A stretch of 64,000 nucleotides of DNA, from assembly GCA_013397795.1 (NCBI GenBank), contig VZTJ01005701.1:1-64000 (forward strand), given 5' to 3'. Source of the stretch: Orthonyx spaldingii. Lineage: Eukaryota; Chordata; Aves; Passeriformes; Orthonychidae. Under the pieces are notes generated by a model. It was not told where the DNA came from. It saw only the letters and a list, made by a program, of their open reading frames with translations, and did not search any database. Within the stretch, counting starts at the first letter, position 1, and each line of letters opens with the position of its first letter. This document shows, piece after piece, positions 44,501 to 54,400 of the stretch. The translations under genes and the position numbers were made by a program.

Positions 44501-47125
44501 TGCTCTTCTCTAGGCTTCTTTTTTTGTGTGCCTTTGTGTTCCACTCTGTGCTCCAAATCCCGTGCCCTGTTCCAGTCCTGCAGTGAATTCCCTGGCTGAT
44601 CCCAGGTGCAGAGGGAAGAGTGCAGGAGCTGTAAGGAGACCCAGCTCCAGTTACCTCTGGGCTCATGTCCATGCAGGAGAACTGAAACTGAGCCCAGCCC
44701 TCCTGAGCAGATAACAGCCTTATCTCCTCAGCCCTCTGCACATGGACACCCCACAGGAGGCCCCTGGAGATTAATAAAACATTGCTTCCCAAAGTCTTGA
44801 CATCAAAATCCAACACAGGGGCAGCATAGGCTGAACATTCCCTGATTTCCCACATGGAGCCACCGCTTCCCACAGCAGCAACACTCACCGGGGCCAGGAA
44901 CCTGCACATAGTGTGAACTGTGCCAGTTTGCTGGGAAAACACTCCATGTGAATGAACTCCACTCTGGTTTCCAAAGCCCCTTCTGACAGCAGGGCCAGCC
45001 TGTGCAGCACAGCCCTCTCACCTGTCCTCTCCTCCAGCTTGGCGTACTTGGGGGTGTTGCACATGTTGCACTCCGACCGCCGCGCCCAGTTCACGTTGCC
45101 ACAGCTGCAGGGCAGGAGGGACAGAGAAATGGGAAACGTTATCCTTCAGACGGGGATGAGAGGGTGATGGGACAGCACTCCGGAGGGGACAGGGCTGCAC
45201 AAATCCAGGGGAAGAAGGGAAACCAATGGGCAGGCTGGCAGCAGCAGGGACAGGAGCACAGCAAGGGCTCACACTGCTCGTTATTTCTGCATGTGGCACC
45301 CACGCCTCAGAGCAGCAAACCAGGATGCTGCCATGGGAACAATGCTCATGGAATCACAGAATGGGTTGGGTTGGAAAAGCCCTCTCAAGACCATCCAGTC
45401 CAACCATTCCCCAGCACTGCCAAGGCCACCCCTGCCCCATGTCCCCAAGTGCCACATCCACAGGGCTGTTAAACCCCTCCAGGGTGGGGACTGCACCCCT
45501 GCCCTGGGCAGCTGTGCCAGGGCTGGACAGCCCTTTCCAGGAAGGAAATTTCCCCAGTATCCACCCTGAGCCTGCCCTGGCCCAGCCTGGGGCCATTCCC
45601 TCTCCTCCTGTCCCTGTGCCCTGGGAGCAGAGCCCGACCCCCCCTGAGCCCCCTCCTGTCAGGGAGTTGTGCAGAGCCACAAGGGCCCCCTGAGCCTCCT
45701 TTTCTCCAGGCTGAGCCCCTTTCCCAGCTCCCTCAGCCGCTCCTGGGGCTCCAGACCCTTCCCAGCTCCATTCCCTGCCCTGGATTCACTCCATGCTCAC
45801 ACCCCACCTGCACAGTGACAGTCACCTGCTTCCATTTCTCTCTTACAGCACCCAGAAAGTACCTTCAGAGAACCACAGCATTTGATTCCAGCTTTCATTT
45901 ACCAATTCAGATCTTAATTTTCTCAGCTGATAGCTTGGAGAAGCATCCAGGCATTTACCTGTGTGCTAATCTCTGCTCATTAAATATTTACGGAATTTCA
46001 TGGAATTCTAGAACAGTTTGGGGTGGAAGGGACCTTAAAGCCCATCCAGTTCCTTTCCCCTACACCTCCCACTGTCCCAGGCTGCTCCAGCCTGGCCTTG
46101 GACACTTCCAGGGATCCAGGAGCAGCCACAGCTGCTCTGGGCACCCTGTGCCAGGGTCTCCCCACCCTCCCAGGGAAGGCAGAACCTCCCAGAGCCATGG
46201 GGGTGGCACTTCCACCTCCACATTCCCTCCAAACCCGGGAAGTGTCCCAGTTTATGAAAGACAAACTTGGCCTTTCTCCTGGGCAGTGCTGCCATGTAAA
46301 ACCTTGCTGCTGCTCCATTAATTAAGTGCTGTGCAGCAAACGAGTGCTGAGCCCAGAGCACAGCCCAGGGCTGTGGCCCTGACCCCTCCTGTCCCACAGC
46401 ACGGGGAACCTCCAGGGAAGAGCTGAGACGTGTGTTTGGAGCCTACGTCTTGCACTGCCAGTCGTTGGCACTGAACAGCCCCCGGCTCTTCTCCGCCAGC
46501 GTCTTCCCGATCTCCGTTCCCCCCGCCTTCATCATCTTGGCCTCCGTCGTCTTCTCTGCAGGGATGAGACACAAGAGCTCCTCAAATGGCAGCCTCATGA
46601 TTTATGAGATACATTTAGGTGTTTTTAAACAAAAATAGGCGAACTTCTCAAACAGCTTCGTATTAAATTGAAATTTTTAATACTGTTTTACGGGGCAGAA
46701 GGAGACGGGAGGGAAGGTCTGTGCTGGTGGGAACTCACCTCTGCCGCATCTGTTACAGCTCGTCCTCCTGGCGAAGTTCACGTTCCCACACCTGGGCACG
46801 GGGCAGAGCACGAGGGCCGGGATTAGCCGGTGCTGGAGACCGCCCAGCGCGGGGCTGCGGCGCTCTGGATTCCCCCCGAGCGCCCCAGTTTAACCCGAGT
46901 GTGCCCCGAGCCCAAAGCCAACTCTCTGCGGCCGTGCCGGGCCCGGGGCCGTGTCACCCCCGGGGCCGCGCTCCCGGCGTCCCCGCCCTGTCCCGTTCCC
47001 GGCCGCTCGGCCCCGTTCCCGCTCCCGTTCCCTGCCCCGTTCCCAGGTCCCCGCCGGCCGCGCCCTCACTTCTTGTCGGGGCAGATCCAGTCCCCGTCGC
47101 TCACGCGGAAGTTCTTGGTCGCCAT
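38458..47125 (-). CDS. ZRANB2: Zinc finger RanBP2-type protein ZRANB2 (ten coding exons, 334 residues)
   Basis: Nuclear splicing-associated protein; the family binds single-stranded RNA (AGGUAA-like sites) through two RanBP2-type zinc fingers and contacts spliceosome components through an RS domain. All ten exons join in phase with GT-AG boundaries, total 1005 nt including the TAA at 38460-38458. Finger 1 uses W13, C15, C20, C31, C34; finger 2 uses W69, C71, C74, C85, C88. An acidic stretch at about 145-195 carries a repeated DLSKYxLD motif, then an SR-rich domain runs to the C-terminal KKK. Human ZRANB2 has 330 residues, so length is normal. Start codon: first ATG with purine at -3 and G at +4, giving MATKNFRVSDGDW. 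The coding sequence is complete, but the upstream promoter is cut by an assembly gap. Identification is firm. Confidence 0.97.
39054..39218 (-). CDS. ZRANB2: ZRANB2 exon 9
   Basis: AATAAAG|ATCCAGC to CGAAAG|GTTTGG; encodes SSSRSYRGSSTPRKRSY through SRSRSPE. 165 nt, phase 2 at both ends. Both splice sites are weak: the acceptor lacks a good pyrimidine tract and the donor is GTTTGG. Confidence 0.9.
39219..40579. other. ZRANB2 intron 8, no further feature seen
   Basis: In human this gene hosts miR-186. The mature miR-186 sequence or its reverse complement is not visible here. A weak CR1-like end ('tcgtccttcccaacccaagc') lies around 39915-39965. Confidence 0.45.
40580..40666 (-). CDS. ZRANB2: ZRANB2 exon 8
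   Basis: TTGCAG|GTCCCATTCC to AATCCAG|GTGAAT; encodes SHSRSSSSSRSRSRSSSREQ and SRSRGSKS of the RS domain. 87 nt, phase 2 at both ends, so skipping keeps frame. Confidence 0.93.
40667..42030. other. ZRANB2 intron 7, no further feature seen
   Basis: AT-rich intron DNA without repeats. I looked for intronic snoRNA C/D boxes and microRNA hairpins and saw none that is convincing. Confidence 0.5.
42031..42170 (-). mobile_element. CR1 LINE 3'-end fragment in ZRANB2 intron 7
   Basis: 'ctggtttgggttgggaggga' to 'cctggccttggacactgcca'; same orientation as the gene. Truncated and diverged. Confidence 0.85.
42615..42787 (-). CDS. ZRANB2: ZRANB2 exon 7
   Basis: TGGCAG|GATGAGG to TCCAG|GTAAAC; encodes a second acidic DLSKYNLD motif, the basic NKKKKPPRRSRSK patch and the start of the RS domain. 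Confidence 0.94.
42788..43596. other. ZRANB2 intron 6, no further feature seen
   Basis: AT-rich intron without recognisable repeat or RNA gene. Confidence 0.5.
43597..43734 (-). CDS. ZRANB2: ZRANB2 exon 6
   Basis: CCTCAG|TTTGGGCG to GATGAG|GTAGGA; encodes FGRKKKKYRGKPVGPASILK, then the acidic EDKESEGEDEEDEDEDLSKY segment. Contains the basic KKKK nuclear-localisation-like cluster. Phase 0 at both ends. Confidence 0.95.
44045..44121 (-). CDS. ZRANB2: ZRANB2 exon 5
   Basis: CCCAAG|GCTATGG to GATGAG|GTAAGG; encodes YGGGFNERENVEYIEREESD and GEYDE. Confidence 0.95.
44122..45021. other. ZRANB2 intron 4, no further feature seen
   Basis: A strongly AT-rich block lies at 44290-44480. No gene or repeat is recognised. 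Confidence 0.5.
45022..45104 (-). CDS. ZRANB2: ZRANB2 exon 4
   Basis: CTGCAG|CTGTGGCAACG to GGACAG|GTGAGA; encodes CGNVNWARRSECNMCNTPKY and following residues, completing zinc finger 2. The finger has Gly75 where I recall Ser in human. Confidence 0.95.
45347..45795 (-). mobile_element. CR1 LINE 3' end in ZRANB2 intron 3
   Basis: One of the longest copies (about 450 bp), same orientation as the gene: starts 'catggaatcacagaatgggt' and extends back past 'ggccccctgagcctccttt' to 'ccctgccctggattcactcc'. Same subfamily as 62975-63405. Confidence 0.93.
45999..46202 (-). mobile_element. CR1 LINE 3' end in ZRANB2 intron 3, second copy
   Basis: 'catggaattctagaacagtt' to 'ccaccctcccagggaaggca'; a different subfamily from the copy 200 bp away, so this was a separate insertion. 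Confidence 0.9.
46447..46555 (-). CDS. ZRANB2: ZRANB2 exon 3
   Basis: CTGCAG|AGAAGACG to CAAGAC|GTAGGC; encodes the linker EKTTEAKMMKAGGTEIG... up to DWQCKT, the start of zinc finger 2. Confidence 0.95.
46739..46791 (-). CDS. ZRANB2: ZRANB2 exon 2
   Basis: CCAG|GTGTGGGAACGTG to GGCAGAG|GTGAGT; encodes KCGNVNFARRTSCNRCGR and completes zinc finger 1. Confidence 0.95.
47070..47125 (-). CDS. ZRANB2: ZRANB2 exon 1 coding part
   Basis: ATG at 47125-47123 to AAGAA|GTGAGG; encodes MATKNFRVSDGDWICPDK and two bases of the next lysine codon. First half of zinc finger 1. Confidence 0.96.
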
Positions 47126-47190
47126 CTCGGGCCGAGCGGGCCGGGCCGCGCCGCACGCAGGACCCGCGCCCTGCGCCGTGCGGGCTGCCC

Positions 47191-47285
47191 NNNNNNNNNN
47201 NNNNNNNNNNNNNNNNNNNNNNNNNNNNNNNNNNNNNNNNNNNNNNNNNNNNNNNNNNNNNNNNNNNNNNNNNNNNNNNNNNNNN
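47191..47285. other. Assembly gap (95 N)
   Basis: A run of 95 N. GC-rich promoter sequence flanks it on both sides, a usual cause of sequencing dropout. Gap length may be estimated. Confidence 1.
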
Positions 47286-47290
47286 GGGCG

Positions 47291-47307
47291 CCAGCGCCCC
47301 CTGGCGG
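47291..47307 (-). promoter_or_regulatory. Near-consensus CTCF binding motif
   Basis: The minus strand reads CCGCCAGGGGGCGCTGG, very close to the vertebrate CTCF core (CCRCCAGGGGGCGC). It sits about 170 bp upstream of the ZRANB2 start codon, next to the assembly gap. Confidence 0.7.
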
Positions 47308-47335
47308 AGGGAGGGGCTGTGAGGGGATTCCAGGG

Positions 47336-47424
47336 GCGGGAAAAGGGAACTGGAAAAGGGAACGGGAAAAGGGAACGGGAAAAGGGAACGAGAAAAGGGA
47401 ACGAGAAAAGGGAACGGGGACGGG
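47336..47424. repeat. 13-bp minisatellite (GGGAACGGGAAAA)n, about 6 copies
   Basis: Units GGGAAC[T/G][G/A]GAAAA run without interruption, purine-rich on the plus strand. Located just upstream of the ZRANB2 promoter. Confidence 0.95.
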
Positions 47425-47447
47425 ACAGAGTGAGGTACTGGGGACGG

Positions 47448-47615
47448 TGGAGAGGCCCTGGCACAGGGTGCCCAGAGAAGCTGTGGCTGCCCCTGGATCC
47501 CTGGCAGTGCCCAAGCTCGGGGCTGGGACAGTGGGAGGTGTCCCTGCCGTGGCAGGGGTGGCACTGGACGGGATTTAAGTTGCCTCCCTCCCAGCCCATT
47601 CCGTGGCTCCGTGTG
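47448..47615 (+). mobile_element. CR1 LINE 3' end, sense, internally shortened
   Basis: 'gagaggccctggcacagggt' to 'cagcccattccgtggctccg'. The 'ccaggctggacactggggct' block is missing, so 'gtgcccaag' runs straight into 'ctcggggctgggacagtgg'. Confidence 0.87.
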
Positions 47616-47859
47616 TGCCCTGTGTCACCGCACACCCGGACAGACCTGCCCGCCCCTCAGGGGAAGCTCAGCGGTGATTCCCTCCCTGCCGGTGCGGCTT
47701 CCAAAGCAGAGCAGACCTGGAATGCCCCAGCCGCTGATGGATCACGGAAAACCATCACGCAAAACCCCTCGTTGTCACAGATGGGAAAACACACCAGGCT
47801 GGGGCTGGTTTCCTCCACGACGGTCCCCGTGAAATCCCGATGGGAACAGGGAGAGTGTT

Positions 47860-48085
47860 CCAGATATCCCAGAATCACAGTCAGGGAATGTCCTGAGCTG
47901 GGAGGGATCTCCAGGATCACGGATCCAGCCCCTGTCCTGCACAGACCCCCAACAATCCCCCCTGTGCATCCCTGGAGCAGTGTCCAAGCGCTCCTGGAGC
48001 TCTGGCAGGTTTGGGAATGTGCCCATTCCCTGGGGAGCCTGGGCAGTGCCCAGCACCCTCTGGGGCAGAAGAACCTTTCCCGATA
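47860..48085 (-). mobile_element. CR1 LINE 3' end, antisense
   Basis: 'agatatcccagaatcacagt' to 'cctctggggcagaagaacct'; matches the 3' half of the copies at 36382-36765 and 56460-56715 in inverse orientation. Confidence 0.9.
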
Positions 48086-49311
48086 TCTGAAAGACATGTC
48101 AGGATAACGATCAGTGTTGGAGTGTTTGAGTCAATCTGTTATTGAAATAAATACTTTTGATTTGGGTGACTGACCCATGCACGGCTCGTGGGTGGGTTTG
48201 TGCCAGCTGTGGGGCACTGTCCTCTCCTCGCTGCGTGTCCCCAGGGTGCCACGGCCGTGCCCATCCAGGGTGCGCTCCTGGCAGCTCCTTTCAAACCACC
48301 TCTGCTCCCCCTTCCCTGCTTTTCCTTGGACTGGGAACAATCTGCCAAGATCTGCAGTGCTTAGGTGGACCAGCAATCCCGAATTACGTCCATGCAACGT
48401 GTTTATTTATAGCAAATGTTACCTTCCTGGCAGTTTTTATTCCCTCTTTCCTTGTACCCACATCCTGTGGAAAAATCATCTGGAATCTGGTTCTGGAGCT
48501 GGTTTCTATCACTCCCCTCTCCGGGTGGTGAGGAAGATGACAGTGCTATTGCTGTTTATTTATAAAAGTGTAAAGCAGTGCTGGGGCACCTGCTCTGCGC
48601 AGGGGGCTGTGCAAATTCCCACTTAGGGAATGTCCCTAATAATCAGGAAGGACAAACCTGTGTTTTCCTGCTGCTGAGGAAGGGCTGGGCTGGAATTTGG
48701 AATGAGGCAGTGAAAGGCTTCTGGAAGGATTCGCTGCTGCCATGCGCTGGATCCGTCAGTACAGCAGGTGGCACTTGAGGAACGCGTGTTTTCCACGGGA
48801 AAAACCACCTGACTTTCCATGGAATGTTTTAAATATCAACGTACCGATAGGTCCGATAAAAAATACCATCGGTGTCACCGTGTGTGGGTGGCCCTGGGCC
48901 CTGGGCATGGATTGTCCCTGGGCTGTGCCTGGCACAGGACACGGAGCTGGTGGAAGCAGCAGGAGCAGCAGGACGTGGCTGCGGCCAGCCAGACATTCCC
49001 GGTATTCCCTGCCTGCTCCTGAGCAGGGACCACCCGGCTGCTCCCGGTGTTTCCAGCGAGGGAACAGTCCCAGGCCTTGGGAGTTGATTCATTCCCGGGT
49101 GCCTTTAGGGAAAAGCCTTTCATAAAAGTGGGAATATCCATCACAGAGTGTAATGTTGGGGAGACAAAACCATTGGGGCCCAGGGAATAAATTAATGAGC
49201 GATGGAAGGGATTCTTCTGCTGTGATGTCCTGCATATCAAAAAATGCTGGCTGAGCTGGAATGTTGGATGGAAATCTGTGCGCTAAACTCTGCTCATTTA
49301 ATATTTAGGAA
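48086..49311. other. Unassigned intergenic DNA
   Basis: No gene recognised. 48380-48560 is AT-richer and non-repetitive. Frames of up to about 150 codons show no domain. Confidence 0.4.
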
Positions 49312-49475
49312 ATTTAATGGAATCCCAGAGCAGTTTGGGTGGGAAGGACATTAAATCCCATCCAGTGCCACCCCTGCTGTGGCAGGGACACCTCCCACTG
49401 TCCCAGGCTGCTCCAAGCCCCAATGTCCAGCCTGGCCTTGGGCTCTGCCAGGGATTCAGGGGCAGCCACAGCTCT
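49312..49475 (-). mobile_element. CR1 LINE 3'-end fragment, antisense
   Basis: 'atttaatggaatcccagagc' to 'ggattcaggggcagccacag'; 5' truncated. Confidence 0.9.
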
Positions 49476-50504
49476 GATTAAAAGCTGAAAAGCCAACTGG
49501 GAATGGAAAAATAGCTCCAAACTTTTAATTTATGAGTAAATTAAAGCCCAGGTGGACAAGGGGGTCGGACCTGGAGTCCTCAGACACAATCCTGTGTCCA
49601 ATCCTTTGACTGTCCAGGATATTCCCTTTACTGAATGAACAGCTTTGCTCACAGATTTCCTTTACGCTGCTCCTCTTTTCCCATGTTTCTCCCACAAAGC
49701 TCCATTTAAATATCTTCTCCCTGTATCCCAATAGCTGGTGAACACTTTTATTGGATTCCTGTTCCTATCACAGTACATTTGGCCTTCAGACGAGGGTAAG
49801 GAATTGATAATAACCCGGTAAATGAGAAATACATCAGCCATCATTTTACTGTAATGAAACCGAGCAGCTGAGAATGAATCAATGTGCAGAAAACTGTTTA
49901 ATTGGCCCGGCTCTGGACAGCCAATTCCTACCAACGAGCTCTGAAAATCAGTTTCCTGAAGAAAAACTAAATGGTACAAAGGCCAGGAAGATCAAAGGCA
50001 GGTAATTAAACGAAGGTTGTGGTGCCTGCAGCCCTTCCCAGCCCCTCCCAGGGCACCGTGTTTGTGCCACGCTCTTCACTCAGCAGCTCAGGACTCCCAG
50101 GTTTTTAAGCATCACTTTAAAGCACTTAATGCGTTGTTGATGCTTTCCAAGACACAATAATAATCATAATTTCAGCTCTGGGAGTTAAAGGAGTGCAGTG
50201 CTTCCATGAGGGAAACCTGGCTGTTGTGGGCCCTGATCTGAGCTGCTGTAATTGCAGTGAGCGGCACGGGAGGCTCGGCTGCTCCGCTCCCGGCGTGTCC
50301 TGGCCCCTGGGTAACTGAAGTGCTGGGATGCCCATGGGGCCTGTGTTGGGAAGTTTCGGTGCCATAAAACCCCTGAGACTCTCCCAGGTGTGGGGTTTGT
50401 GTGGAATCCAAGCCATACTCGCTGGATGGTTGTGGAGAGTTGTCCACCCATAGTTTGTTCCAGTGCCACCTTTGGTTGGAGAGCTTTTCAGGCAAGTGGT
50501 GAGG
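49476..50504. other. Unassigned DNA with an AT-rich non-repetitive patch
   Basis: 49780-50010 is AT-rich without repeats (ends 'caggtaattaaacgaagg') and could be conserved noncoding sequence. No exon is recognised. Confidence 0.4.
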
Positions 50505-50748
50505 TTTAGATTTAGCTGGGAGATTGGGAAGGAATTGTTCTCTGGGAGGGTGGGGAGGCCCTGGCACAGGGTGCCCAGAGAAGCTCTGGCTGCCCCTGGA
50601 TCCCTGGCAGTGCCCAAGGCCAGGTTGGACATTGGGGCTTGGAGCAGCCGGGGACAGTGGGAGGTGTCCCTGCCAGGGCAGGGGTGGCACTGGATGGGAT
50701 TTAATGTCCCTCCCAACCCAAACCACTCCATGATTCCATGATGATTCC
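50505..50748 (+). mobile_element. CR1 LINE 3' end, sense, complete terminus
   Basis: 'gggagattgggaaggaattg' to 'ccaaaccactccatgattcc' with two further ATGATTCC-type repeats at the end, the intact CR1 3' hallmark. Confidence 0.95.
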
Positions 50749-51077
50749 ATGTCACTCAGGCTGTCCTGCTTCTGGAATGATTGCCTTCAACACATGACCC
50801 GTGCAGAAGTCAGACCCTGCGCGTCCTTTGGTGATTTAGTAATTAAAGAACAATTCAAGCCTGCTGGACACACATTAAATCACAACAGAAACGTTTGAAA
50901 TAATATTTAAAGGATTTTAGTCAGGGTAGAGCTGGCAAATGTCCACGGAATCATTTAAAGCTGGAGCTGGAGGGGCCTTGTGAAGGAGTTTAGGCTCTGC
51001 CTGGTGAGCTGGTTTAACCCTGAACAGACACTCCTGGTGAGCCTGGTGCAGTGGGGATTTCCTCTACGACAGGGCAC
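50749..51077. other. Unassigned intergenic DNA
   Basis: A faint antisense CR1-like remnant may occur around 50945-50990. Nothing else is recognisable. Confidence 0.4.
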
Positions 51078-51412
51078 ATACGTGTCACACGCACGTCACA
51101 TGTGTGTCACATGCATGTCACACCCGTGTCACACCCGTGTCACACCCAGGTCACACCCGTGTCGCACCCAGGTCACACCCGTGTCACACCCGTGTCACAC
51201 CCAGGTCACACCCATGTCACACCCGTGTCACACCCAGGTCACACCCGTGTCGCACCCGTGTCACACCCGTGTCGCACCCGTGTCACACCCGTGTCACACC
51301 CAGGTCACACCCGTGTCACACCCAGGTCACACCCATGTCACACCCGTGTCGCACCCGTGTCACACCCAGGTCACACCCAGGTCACACCCAGGTCACACCC
51401 GTGTCACACAGC
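51078..51412. repeat. 11-bp minisatellite (CACCCGTGTCA / CACCCAGGTCA)n, about 27 copies
   Basis: A perfect 11-bp period over about 300 bp, with the variable part GTG, AGG, ATG and A/G at the last base. The array opens with diverged copies (GTCACATG...) and ends at 'gtgtcacacagcccagg'. Since 11 is not a multiple of 3, all three frames read the same 11-residue repeat. Confidence 0.97.
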
Positions 51413-54400
51413 CCAGGACCCAGGCATTTCCCAGCTGGACGTGGGTCACACGTGGCTGTTTCTCTCCTCCTGCTGGAGGTGCTGACAGGAGTGAAGGGAC
51501 AATCACAGACCCAGTTACCCTGGATATGGAAGATTTCATTTTACACCAACCTTCTATTTTTAGCTCCTAAATGTGTTTTTTTCTGTTCTGCCAATATTCC
51601 CTATTTTTCATGTCATTGGGGAGGCAGTAATGGGGAATACTTTGCCTGAGCAGTGTGTGAAACCCCCTCAGCTCTCACAGGAGAAGCCCTGACACCTCTC
51701 CCACGTGCTCTGCTCTGGGGCTCCCCAGCCCCTGGCAGCACATGACCCGGGATAACCCGGAATTTCTCCGGCCACACGGGCAGGGATGAGGCAGCGGAGC
51801 ACATCTCCTCATTCAACCTTCACTCCCAAACAACAGCAACATGTTCTCCCCCCACCCTCCGGCGCTGACAGAGCCTTTCCTGCAGTCTCACCTGGATGGA
51901 GATGTGGGATTTTCTCCTGCAAATCCCTCCCGTCAGGCAGCTGCTGCAGTGCAGGGCTCGGCTCAGGGATAAATCAGCCTCACGATGTCCCTCACTCCCC
52001 TGACAGGGACACCCAGATGGGTGTTTGCCCTCAATGCTCTGGGCATTGGCAGCTCGGCTCAGGAGTCTCTTTTGGAGCCCCAGGAGGTCAGGTTTAGGTT
52101 TTTAGCTTAGTCTTCAAAGCAGGTGTGAAATGGAGTCAAGTTTCCCTCGTTGTTCAGGAGAAGTCACCAAGCTGTGATGCCTCTCCCAAGCCACACCAGT
52201 CTGTGATTCTGTGCTTGTCCAAGAATCTGCTCTGTGGCTGCTCGTTGCTGTTTTCCTTTCACTTTTTTGTCTGTTCCCTTCCTCTGGGATGTCTTTCAGG
52301 AAAGGACTGCAGGATTCCCCTCTGGAATCAGAGGAGTCTGTCAGACAAGAAGAAAACCACAAAATCTTGTCATTCGTTCCTTTTCCATTGCTGGTGTGGA
52401 TCATTCCACGAGGACAGCAAAACCTCCTGCTCTGGTATTCCAGTGTCTCTGGAGTCACATCAGGCGTTCCCAGCACTCCAGCCTGGCAGTGCAGGTGGGC
52501 AGGGCCGGGCTCCAGCCAAGGGACGTGTGGGATGTTGGGGAGTGGTGCTGGAAGGGCTCTGTGCTCCTGTTCACCACAGGAATGGCACTCCCAGCAGGAA
52601 AAGCAGGAATCATCTTCTCTAAACCTGCTCCTTGAAGGGAGCTGATGCGTTCCAGAAAAATAGATGTAAACAAGCCAATATTTATAAATTTCAAAGGTGT
52701 GTTTGAACCCCAGAGGTGAGATGCAGGATAAATAATGCCCCCATTAACAGCATTAATTACTGTGCTTCAAAGAACCTGATTTTGAACACAAATTTCTTGG
52801 AGCAAAAGCATTTAATGGGCAAGTGTCGGAGTAAAGGTGAGGCAGGTAAAAAGAAGATCTAATATAGATATTTGTAAAAGCCAAGTTGGAAAAGGTTCAT
52901 CATTTGAGGAGTGATTGTCAAGGAAAACAAGACGCGATTAACCTTTGCTGCATGCTGCTCCTGCCCTGCTCTCCTCACACCCCCACTAATGAGGAATTCC
53001 TGGAATTCCTGGCTCATCCTGTCCTGGGGTGTCCATCCCGGTGGCATCTGAGCACCTCGTGCTGCCAGTGTGCCCCTCCCTGCAGGCTCCAGCTCTTCCT
53101 GGGGAGGTTTCTTTGCTTCCCCAACTCTGGCTTTCCACGCTTCTGCCCGTGGCGGAACCTAAAGGCTTTGCACATCAAGTTACTCCTGCAAATTTCAAGT
53201 TTACTCCTTGAAATTTGGTGTGAAGTCGACAAAAGTGTAACTTGGGCACAGAAATAGTTAACCCCTTCCCAGCAGTTGCTTTTAACCACAATTTTCTACT
53301 TTGTTCTTGTAAATGAAATGTATTTGCCAAAGTATCTCTTCCTTTGGCAATCTGCCTCCATAAACAAGTGCTACAGTCTGTTCGCACGGATCCCAATCCA
53401 TGGGAATGTGCCAGTTGTACGTTTAAAGGGTAAGGAAGAATTCCCAAAGAAACTGTACCCACAAGTTCTTGCACTAATTTTAACTAAAATATTATTACTC
53501 GGAGCCACGTTCTGGTTGAAGGCCGTTGAATTGCACCAAACTCTGGGGGCAGAATTTGGCTCCTCTGGGTGCTGAAGTGGCTCCTGACAGCTCTCTGCTT
53601 TTTGCATCTCACTGACAGGAAATATTTGGTTTCTTCTCCAAATTGTGTTTTAACAAAATAAAACAACAACCAAGCAAACAAACAAAGAGGAGGAGCTTGG
53701 CTTAAGGAACTGAACAAGCCCAAGGAGGGAGCAGCCCCGAGGTTCCTCCGTGGTTTGCTGGGTCACTCCTAGAGGTGCATCCCTGGGACCGGATCCTCTA
53801 GATGTCCAGGGAGATCCACGAGTGGTCCTTGGCTTGGGGAGAATTTGGGAATCCCACAAAAGGCTGTTTACCAGTCACAACGCAGAAGTGATTCCATGTC
53901 CTGGTTTTTACAGGCAATTCTGCTGCAGCTTTGCACAGGGCAGTGACATCAGTCTCTCTTCCTGCAGAACTCCCAGTTACAGCGACTCCAACACCCAGAG
54001 CCATTCTCAGTGTCCTGTTCTCAGAGAAAGGAGTGGCCACCGAGGAGCAGAATTGTTTTTCCGCCTCTTCTTTCCTTTAGTGAAGAAGAAAACTGCTGTA
54101 TTTCTCCTTCAATTACAAGTCTAAGTAGAACAGGGAGCTCAAACGGCAGTTTCAGTTCCCATCGTGCTCGAACCAAGGTGTGACCCCAGCCCAAGGAAGG
54201 TCGGAGGATCCAGACCCAGAGCCTGCCCCGGGGAGCTGCCGGGTCTCCAGCTCAGGGGTTTGGGGGCTGACAGCTCAGCACCTCCTCAGGACAGAACGTG
54301 TCCCCAAACCTTTCTGGGATGTATTAGTCACACTGTGCCCTGAGGCTGGATCAGATCCGAGCCCGAGCCAAGCTGGTGGCGAGGGGCGGGTGCAGACCCC

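Larger units (their letters stand above)
46800..47430 (-). promoter_or_regulatory. ZRANB2: ZRANB2 CpG-island promoter region (contains gap)
   Basis: CpG-dense DNA surrounds exon 1 and the upstream gap, as expected for a housekeeping promoter. No TATA box is visible. The transcription start is probably within or near the gap. Confidence 0.75.

Noticed and set aside
51104..51649. 144-196-codon frames rich in HTRVTPVSHPC repeats
   Set aside because: The 11-bp minisatellite gives the same repeat in all three frames; no gene evidence.
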